A stretch of DNA of 10,506 bases from an uncultured Alistipes sp. (GTDB taxonomy: Bacteria; Bacteroidota; Bacteroidia; Bacteroidales; Rikenellaceae). The translations under genes were made by a program, and so were the position numbers. The stretch is taken from the NCBI GenBank assembly GCA_900769745.1, contig CAAGHX010000004.1:1-10506 (forward strand), written 5' to 3'. The notes under the pieces are model-generated. The model searched no databases and had not been told where the DNA came from. It was given only the letters and a program-made list of their open reading frames with translations. Shown here one piece after another: positions 6,063 to 10,506 of the stretch (its first letter is position 1; each line of letters begins with the position of its first letter).

Positions 6063-6851
6063 ATGGAGAAACAGGAAAGATTGATATTTGTAACTAACGA
6101 CGACGGCTACCAAGCCAAAGGTTTCGAGGCGGCACTTCAGGTGGCACGCGAGTTTGGCCGAGTGGTGGCTGTTGCGCCTGCTACTATGCAGAGTGGCAAG
6201 AGCCAGGCTATCACGATGTACGACCCGCTTTTCCTCGACAAACAGCGTTCGGAGGAGGGGCTCGAGGTCTACTCTTTCTCGGGCACACCCGTTGATTGTG
6301 TGAAGGTTGCCTTTGACCATCTGCTTCAGGGCGAGAAGATTGACTTGGTTATTTCGGGTATCAATCACGGTTCAAATGCAGCTAGCAACGTGCTCTACTC
6401 GGGCACGATGGGAGCAGCTATCGAGGGTAGCTTCTACGGTGTTCCTTCGGTGGGTCTGTCGCACACATCTCACGCTGCCGATGCCGATTTCGAGGCGGCC
6501 AAGGAGTATGCGCGACGCATAATTAAGTCGGTTTTGGCCGACAACAAGCGCGAGCAGCACAAAGGTATCTGCTTGAATGTCAACGTTCCAGATATCCCTC
6601 TCAGCGAGATTAAGGGCGTGAGAGTATGCCGTCAATGTCGAGGCTACTGGCAGGATGAGTTCTACCGCCACGAGGACCCACGCGGCCGCACCTACTTCTG
6701 GTTGTCGGGTGGTTTCAAGAACTTCGAGCCCGAATCGAAGGATACCGACGAGTGGGCACTCAATAAGGGCTACGTGACAGTTGTCCCCATTCAAATCGAC
6801 CTTACCGACTACGCAAGAATGGAGCTTTTGAAGGAGAGTTTAGAGGAGTAG
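6063..6851 (+). CDS. surE: 5'/3'-nucleotidase SurE
   Basis: Cytoplasmic metal-dependent phosphatase that removes phosphate from nucleoside 5'- and 3'-monophosphates, linked to survival in stationary phase. The 262-residue product matches the family length. Seen: TNDDGYQAKG with metal ligands Asp13 and Asp14, QSGKSQAIT with Ser44, FSGTPVDCVK, and SGINHGSNAASNVLYSGTMG with Asn101, the fourth ligand. These are the expected four ligand positions. The C-terminal half has the usual dimerisation segment and the GYVTVVPIQIDLTDY end. The start at 6063 places the DDG motif at the normal position. Only 66 bases, without a clear promoter or terminator, separate it from the sensor kinase, so the three downstream genes may be co-transcribed. 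From memory, surE is often next to lpxB in this order, which is not the case here. Confidence 0.96.
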   Translation: MEKQERLIFVTNDDGYQAKGFEAALQVAREFGRVVAVAPATMQSGKSQAITMYDPLFLDKQRSEEGLEVYSFSGTPVDCVKVAFDHLLQGEKIDLVISGINHGSNAASNVLYSGTMGAAIEGSFYGVPSVGLSHTSHAADADFEAAKEYARRIIKSVLADNKREQHKGICLNVNVPDIPLSEIKGVRVCRQCRGYWQDEFYRHEDPRGRTYFWLSGGFKNFEPESKDTDEWALNKGYVTVVPIQIDLTDYARMELLKESLEE

Positions 6852-6917
6852 TGGCCCATTTGCAGGCAGCGCAGCGCCGTAAAAATAGAGATTTTAACAC
6901 CTAAAATACCAACGCCT

Positions 6918-7925
6918 ATGATGATTCAAATATTACTCTATCTGGCTATCATCATTCAGTTTATAGCGATGTATTACGCCATACGCCTAGTTCGTCAGAC
7001 CAAGTATAATCTGATATGGATTCTATTCATCATCGGCTTTATGGTGCTGGCTGGCGAGCGCGTTTTGCAGTTGCTGATGAGCTACGATAAACATATCCCT
7101 ATTACGGCTCTTGTTTGGTTGGACATCATCGTATCTATCTGTATTTCAGCAGGTATAATGCTGCTCGACAAGCTGTTTGAGTATATCAATCGCCTCAATC
7201 GTAACCGCCAGCTTACCGACAAACGCGTGCTTACGGCTGTGCTGCGTGCCGAGGAGAAGACTCGCTCTGACTTCTCGAAGGAGCTGCACGACGGCCTGGG
7301 ACCTCTTCTCTCGTCGGCCAAGATTTCACTATCAGCCTTGTCGAAAGATGAGATGGAGAGCTCACGCCGCGAGATATTCGACAACACCCTCTATGTTGTG
7401 GAGGAGGCTCTGCGCTCACTGCGCGAAATATCGAATAACCTCTCGCCACACGTCCTGAGCGACTTTGGCCTATCGCGCGGAATACAGCACTTCATCGACC
7501 GCTCGTCGGCTCTTCACAATGTGAAAATTTCGTTTGTCACCAACTTGCGCAGCGAGCGCTATAACACTGATATCGAAGTTATTATGTATCGCGTGGTGTG
7601 CGAGCTTGTAACCAATTCGCTCAAGCACTCCGGCTGCAGCGAGATACGCCTTTCGCTCACATCTATAGGAGATTTTCTTGAGTTACAATACACCGACAAT
7701 GGCAAGGGCTTCAACCCTCAGGCTGTGATGGATTGCGGCATGGGACTCTCAAACATGAACTCACGCATCAACTCGCTCAACGGCACATTCGACATACGCT
7801 CGACAAAGGGTAAGGGTATGGGTGCTACGGTGAAGGTGAATGTTCGTGGCGAGACACGCATGGTTGTACGCCCTGCGGCTATCGACCAGCCACGCCAACC
7901 ACGCAGAAAACGCAAAAAGCAATGA
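6918..7925 (+). CDS. HisKA_3-type membrane sensor histidine kinase
   Basis: A 335-residue sensor kinase of the NarX/DesK-like class. Three hydrophobic segments (about 5-22, 32-54 and 62-84) lie at the N-terminus with almost no extracytoplasmic loop, so there is no visible ligand-binding domain. It may sense the membrane itself or a partner protein. A short coiled linker leads to the phosphoacceptor motif FSKELHDGLGPLL with His124, and then LREISNNLSPHVLSDFGL. The ATPase domain shows the N box with Asn233 (ELVTNSLKHSG), DNGKGF with Asp260, and GMGLSNM. The last residues are strikingly basic (PRQPRRKRKKQ). Its stop overlaps the start of the response regulator by four bases, so translational coupling is likely. 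ATG codons at 6918 and 6921 are both possible starts. The signal is unknown. Confidence 0.93.
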   Translation: MMIQILLYLAIIIQFIAMYYAIRLVRQTKYNLIWILFIIGFMVLAGERVLQLLMSYDKHIPITALVWLDIIVSICISAGIMLLDKLFEYINRLNRNRQLTDKRVLTAVLRAEEKTRSDFSKELHDGLGPLLSSAKISLSALSKDEMESSRREIFDNTLYVVEEALRSLREISNNLSPHVLSDFGLSRGIQHFIDRSSALHNVKISFVTNLRSERYNTDIEVIMYRVVCELVTNSLKHSGCSEIRLSLTSIGDFLELQYTDNGKGFNPQAVMDCGMGLSNMNSRINSLNGTFDIRSTKGKGMGATVKVNVRGETRMVVRPAAIDQPRQPRRKRKKQ

Positions 7926-8584
7926 TACGCATAGCATTGGTTGACGACCACTCCCTGTTTCGCCAGGGGTTGAAAATGTTGCTCGCATCACACAAGGAGT
8001 TTGAGATTGTGGCCGACGTGGGTAGCGGAGGAGAGTTTTTGTCGATACTCGACCAGGCGCAGCCCGATGTAGTCTTTATGGATTACTCGATGCCCGAGAT
8101 GAATGGAGCCGAGACCACACGTCGAGCACTCGCACAGAAGCCTGATTTAAAGGTTGTTACACTCTCTATGTTTGGCGATAACGCCTACTACTCCGATATG
8201 GTATCGAGTGGAGCAAAGGGCTTTCTGATGAAGGACTCACCCTTCGACGAGGTCGTGCAGGCCGTCGAGACGGTCTTCGATGGAGGCACCTACCTCTGCG
8301 AGGCACTGATGAAATCTATCTCAGAGTCTATGCGCCGCATGCCCGAGAGCGTGGGACATACGGTACTCGACGAGATTAACGAGGCTGACCGCCTCTCTGA
8401 GCGCGAGGAGGAGATACTTGTAGCCATCTGCCGTGGCCTATCGACTCAGGAGATTGCCGACTCGCTCTATATCTCAAAACGTACGGTCGATAAACACCGC
8501 GCCAACATCCTCGAAAAGAGCGGCTGCAAAAACACCGCCAGCCTTGTCGTCTACGCCATCAAATACGGCATCGTAGAGATTTAA
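7922..8584 (+). CDS. NarL/LuxR-family response regulator
   Basis: A 220-residue DNA-binding response regulator, cognate to the preceding kinase with which it overlaps (ATGA). The receiver domain (about 1-120) shows the acidic pair Asp8-Asp9, phosphoacceptor Asp54 in VVFMDYSMPEMNG, the Thr/Ser of VVTLSMFGD and the lysine of KGFLMKDSPF. A linker leads to a LuxR-type helix-turn-helix (about 154-216) with LSEREEEILVAICRGLSTQEIADSLYIS and KRTVDKHRANILEKSG. All key residues are present, so it should be phosphorylated and act on promoters. Its targets are not evident; the AT-rich lipoprotein gene and the RNA downstream are possible but unproven ones. A strong terminator follows 35 bases after the stop and ends the operon. 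Confidence 0.95.
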   Translation: MIRIALVDDHSLFRQGLKMLLASHKEFEIVADVGSGGEFLSILDQAQPDVVFMDYSMPEMNGAETTRRALAQKPDLKVVTLSMFGDNAYYSDMVSSGAKGFLMKDSPFDEVVQAVETVFDGGTYLCEALMKSISESMRRMPESVGHTVLDEINEADRLSEREEEILVAICRGLSTQEIADSLYISKRTVDKHRANILEKSGCKNTASLVVYAIKYGIVEI

Positions 8585-8618
8585 TAGAGGTTTCTGAATT
8601 TCAAATAACACCCCACCG

Positions 8619-8643
8619 CCCCAGCGCTGGGGTTTGCTTTTTT
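8619..8643 (+). terminator. Intrinsic terminator of the surE/two-component operon
   Basis: A perfect palindrome CCCCAGCGCTGGGG (8619-8632) is followed by an interrupted T run (TTTGCTTTTTT, 8633-8643). The T run also holds the upstream element of the next promoter. Confidence 0.85.
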
Positions 8644-8664
8644 GTGATAGAATCATTATATTTG
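8633..8664 (+). promoter_or_regulatory. Strong Bacteroidota-type promoter with no gene directly after it
   Basis: TTTG (8633-8636), then 20 bases, then TATATTTG (8657-8664): both elements match the consensus exactly. Predicted start near 8671. The first protein gene begins only at 8955, so the immediate product is the structured RNA at 8718-8895. Only a four-codon frame (ATG at 8687) lies before it. Confidence 0.7.
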
Positions 8665-8717
8665 TGATAATCAAAACAAATTGCCTATGATTAAATAACA
8701 ACTAAAGACATATAAAT

Positions 8718-8895
8718 AAAAGGCGTTAGCTTTTATTTCGGGATTCTGAAACTTGGACACTTTCTGAACACACCCAATGGAATAAAGTTTGACGCCCGCG
8801 CTGTTTTTCAGCGTGGGCTTTATTCCAATATTAGGGTGTGAGGTAGTCCAAGACCGCAGAATCCGATATAAGCGAATATAGTCCGCGCTTTTTTT
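8718..8895 (+). ncRNA. Rod-like structured RNA, candidate 6S (SsrS)-type RNA or attenuator
   Basis: The segment folds into one long interrupted helix. From outside in: AAAAGGCG with the CGCGC and T-run side (8718-8725 with 8884-8892), GCTTTTAT/ATATAAGC (8729-8736 with 8866-8873, one mismatch), and GGATTCTG/CAGAATCC (8741-8748 with 8857-8864). Then come CTTGGAC/GTCCAAG (8752-8758 with 8846-8852), CACACCC/GGGTGTG (8769-8775 with 8834-8840), TGGAATAAAG/CTTTATTCCA (8778-8787 with 8818-8827), and a 10-bp apical stem (8794-8803 with 8809-8818; base 8818 can pair in only one of the two) with a five-T loop. An asymmetric bubble, ten bases at 8759-8768 against five at 8841-8845, begins about 41 bases from the 5' side, as in 6S RNA. 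Seven T (8889-8895) end it. A 5' extension of about 47 bases from the predicted start would need processing. A riboregulatory leader of the following gene is the main alternative. Confidence 0.55.
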
Positions 8896-8954
8896 ATCTA
8901 TTATTTGTGTGCGAAGGACTATGAATCATCACAAATTGCTAAAACTTCTAACAT

Positions 8955-9905
8955 ATGAAAAAAAGTCTATTTATAACACTTCTATTAATTGCTAACTGCG
9001 CTTGTTCGAAAATTGAAAATCAAGGCTCTGAAGATAATAAATCGCAGTATGTCAATGTCAAATTGAATGTTATACAAGAATCTATTGATATGTCGTATGA
9101 GCCGTTAAGATCTACAACCGAGGAGAGAACATACGCAATAAATGTTTATCAACTTAACCCAAACACTAATGCTTATGAGTACTATTGTTGTGGCGTTTTT
9201 GACAATGTCAACAACTTATCTATTTCATTTCAAAAGGGATACAAATACAAACTACATACAGCAATGTTTGTCAACTATTTTGATCAATATAATTTTAACA
9301 TTGACAATAATCTACAACAAGAGATAATAAGATTATCATATGCACCAAATACATTTTATTATGACACATCATTCATATATGATTTAGATTATAATTATTA
9401 TCTTCTAGCAGATAAAGAATATTCTCGAGCCATAAGACCTAATATAGATAGCTTTCATTCCATAAAAGAGGGATATGAACCGTCTGACAATGATACCCTT
9501 AATATCACCTTAAAACGTAGTTCGTTTGGAGTAACAATAAATGTGAACGGCTTAGAAGGCGGTAGTATAAACACAACACTACGAACTCAGAAATATTATA
9601 ATTACATACAGCCTGAAATAAATATTACATATCCAGATAATACATATAGTGGAATATATACAATGCTCAATCCGCTGGATGATTTTGACACAATGGATGT
9701 CAATATTATATACACTAACGAAGACGGAGAAACAACAGTACTAGTTAGAGAAGATGCGTTTAAATTCAGCAAGAATGTAAGGACAATATTCAACATTAAT
9801 TTAAATAAAAATACTGACAATAGTTCTAATGCGAACATATCCATCAATATTGATTCAACAGCATTTACAGACACAACGCACGAGTACAACTGCACAGTAA
9901 AGTAG
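8955..9905 (+). CDS. AT-rich putative surface lipoprotein, unknown function
   Basis: A 316-residue protein with a lipoprotein signal peptide: MKKS, a hydrophobic stretch (5-13) and two candidate acylated cysteines, Cys15 and Cys17. Cys17 followed by Ser-Lys looks likelier. The mature part is rich in Asn, Tyr, Asp and Thr, with alternating β-strand patterns (YAINVYQLNPN, ISFQKGYKYKLHTAMFV, SFGVTINVNG, RTIFNINLNK). This suits a secreted β-sandwich, possibly related to the fimbrillin-like lipoproteins of Bacteroidales, but I do not recognise the family with certainty. Base composition and codon use are far more AT-rich than the housekeeping genes to the left, suggesting horizontal acquisition. 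It lies alone between the structured RNA and a terminator. It has no clear promoter of its own, so read-through from 8657 may drive it. Confidence 0.85.
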   Translation: MKKSLFITLLLIANCACSKIENQGSEDNKSQYVNVKLNVIQESIDMSYEPLRSTTEERTYAINVYQLNPNTNAYEYYCCGVFDNVNNLSISFQKGYKYKLHTAMFVNYFDQYNFNIDNNLQQEIIRLSYAPNTFYYDTSFIYDLDYNYYLLADKEYSRAIRPNIDSFHSIKEGYEPSDNDTLNITLKRSSFGVTINVNGLEGGSINTTLRTQKYYNYIQPEINITYPDNTYSGIYTMLNPLDDFDTMDVNIIYTNEDGETTVLVREDAFKFSKNVRTIFNINLNKNTDNSSNANISINIDSTAFTDTTHEYNCTVK

Positions 9906-9935
9906 TTTCAATTTATTCATTAAACATATACCTGA

Positions 9936-9966
9936 CCGCAACCCTTCAAGGCTGCGGTTTTTGTTT
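9936..9966 (+). terminator. Terminator after the lipoprotein gene
   Basis: CCGCA (9936-9940) pairs with TGCGG (9953-9957), with additional CCT/AGG pairing inside, followed by a T-rich tract (TTTTTGTTTG). Confidence 0.75.
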
Positions 9967-9997
9967 GTACATATTATAAATAAGGTATACAACCGCC

Positions 9998-10023
9998 GTT
10001 CGCTTAACAAGTTCGCTTAACTT
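9998..10023. repeat. Tandem 13-bp direct repeat
   Basis: GTTCGCTTAACAA (9998-10010) is followed immediately by GTTCGCTTAACTT (10011-10023), identical in 11 of 13 positions. The unit's AAGTT and AACTT ends also allow a small hairpin. Only two copies are present. Confidence 0.6.
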
Positions 10024-10078
10024 GCCGAGGATTGCCGTCGGCAATCTATTTCTCGGCTTCGATTGGCTGCGCCTCGGC
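10024..10078. repeat. GC-rich structured palindromic element
   Basis: GCCGAGG (10024-10030) pairs with CCTCGGC (10072-10078). Nested in it, GATTGCC (10030-10036) and GGCAATC (10040-10046) form a perfect hairpin with a three-base loop, and a third CTCGGC copy lies at 10053-10058. GC content stands out from the AT-rich surroundings. It could be a dispersed intergenic repeat or an RNA structure. No coding signal is convincing. Confidence 0.5.
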
Positions 10079-10095
10079 ATAACATATATAAAATA

Positions 10096-10209
10096 TAGGT
10101 ACATATTTGTTCTGCACTCGGCTTGCACAACCGTCCTCTGTTACACAGATAAGTTAAGCTCGCCAACATCGAAGATACCACCATATACGAAATTAGGTAG
10201 CCTTCCTCT
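10096..10209 (+). pseudogene. Degenerate 5S rRNA copy, inverted relative to the intact 5S gene
   Basis: Compared with the intact 5S on the other strand, this segment keeps the loop/helix block ACAGATAAGTTAAGCTC (10145-10161, one change), an AAC-CGA-TAC-CC block, TAGGTAGCC (10194-10202) and CCTCTTCAAGA (10205-10215, running into the 3' flank). The 5' part is recognisable only by TAGGT (10096-10100) and scattered matches. The conserved GGTGGGAGAG region before TAGGTAGCC is largely lost, and several indels are needed. It could not fold as a normal 5S. The left limit is uncertain. Confidence 0.65.
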
Positions 10210-10257
10210 TCAAGAAGAAGACCGAACTTCGATCTCTCAATTTTTTATTTGCAGAGG
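10210..10257 (+). terminator. Degenerate copy of the 5S terminator
   Basis: Directly after the 5S-like segment, AAGAAGAAGACCGAAC, TTCGATCT and a run TTTTTTATTTGCAGAGG (10241-10257) parallel the region after the intact 5S. The last 17 bases are identical to the minus strand at 10361-10345. The hairpin is shortened but GACCG/CGATC pairing survives. Confidence 0.6.
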
Positions 10258-10285
10258 AGTTATAGTGTGCCGTAATGAAGAAAGA

Positions 10286-10333
10286 CGATTTGGATAGTAC
10301 TCTGTGTACAGCCAAATCGCCTTACAAATAAGG
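10286..10333. other. Two adjacent hairpins between the facing 5S copies
   Basis: CGATTTGG (10286-10293) pairs perfectly with CCAAATCG (10312-10319), with an inner GTAC/GTAC stem around TCTGT. Immediately beyond, CCTTA (10320-10324) pairs with TAAGG (10329-10333). They mark the centre of the large inverted repeat made by the two 5S ends. No gene is seen here. Confidence 0.55.
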
Positions 10334-10354
10334 TGCAGTAGAAACCTCTGCAAA

Positions 10355-10391
10355 TAAAAAAGAGAAGATCGAATTTTCATTCGGTCTTCTC
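10355..10391 (-). terminator. Intrinsic terminator of the rRNA operon
   Basis: On the minus strand GAGAAGACCGAAT pairs with ATTCGATCTTCTC (10391-10379 with 10374-10362, one mismatch) around a four-base loop, followed by TTTTTT. It lies just beyond the 3' end of 5S rRNA. Confidence 0.9.
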
Positions 10392-10395
10392 TTGA

Positions 10396-10506
<111 letters not shown>

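Noticed and set aside
8687..8698. Four-codon frame (ATG ATT AAA TAA) as a leader peptide
   Set aside because: It is too short to judge and there is no run of regulatory codons; it is kept only as a remark under the promoter.
9998..10023. Possible CRISPR array
   Set aside because: There are only two directly adjacent 13-base units with no spacers and no cas genes nearby.
9946..10128. Minus-strand 60-codon frame (MQAECRTN...) in the gene-free region
   Set aside because: It spans the palindromic element and the tail of a terminator; the translation looks like a chance product of structured repeats.
10022..10297. 91-codon plus-strand frame across the 5S-like copy
   Set aside because: The region is better explained by degenerate rRNA and terminator similarity to the intact 5S gene.

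Overview
The window reads as a chromosomal segment of a Bacteroidota member, most likely order Bacteroidales. The evidence is the gene set, the absence of Shine-Dalgarno sequences, and repeated matches to the Bacteroidota sigma-factor promoter (TTTG, about 19-21 bases, then TAnnTTTG). Genus cannot be fixed from the sequence. Codon use rich in TCG and TTG and moderate GC in the housekeeping genes would suit a Rikenellaceae/Alistipes-like or related gut lineage.

Left part (1-4780): the 3' end of ileS (isoleucyl-tRNA synthetase) is followed on the same strand by a DksA/TraR-type zinc-finger gene with its own promoter and a 5' leader hairpin. Convergent to these, on the minus strand, lie rplS (ribosomal protein L19), with a structured leader of about 150 nt, and a polytopic membrane protein of unknown function. 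That membrane gene is divergent from rnhB (ribonuclease HII), and the two promoters overlap.

Middle part (4780-8650): an imperfect inverted-repeat element of about 120 bp fills the gap between rnhB and a minus-strand pair encoding a D-lyxose isomerase-like cupin and a short VOC-fold protein. Then on the plus strand come surE (5'/3'-nucleotidase) and a two-component pair: a HisKA_3-type sensor kinase overlapping a NarL/LuxR-type response regulator by 4 bp. The operon closes with a strong terminator.

Right part (8640-10506): this is accessory in character. A near-consensus promoter leads into a rod-like RNA of about 180 nt ending in a U-run. It looks like a 6S (SsrS)-type RNA or, alternatively, a transcription attenuator, because a mutually exclusive antiterminator pairing can be drawn. 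Next is a visibly AT-rich lipoprotein gene. After it comes a gene-free stretch holding a GC-rich structured element, a degenerate plus-strand copy of 5S rRNA with its terminator, and finally the intact 5S rRNA gene on the minus strand. The intact 5S is presumably the end of an rRNA operon lying to the right.

The most unusual observations are the inverted 5S pseudogene facing the real 5S gene, the 6S-like/attenuator RNA before the AT-rich lipoprotein gene, the palindromic element after rnhB, and the rplS leader. No defence system, CRISPR array, transposase or phage gene is present.
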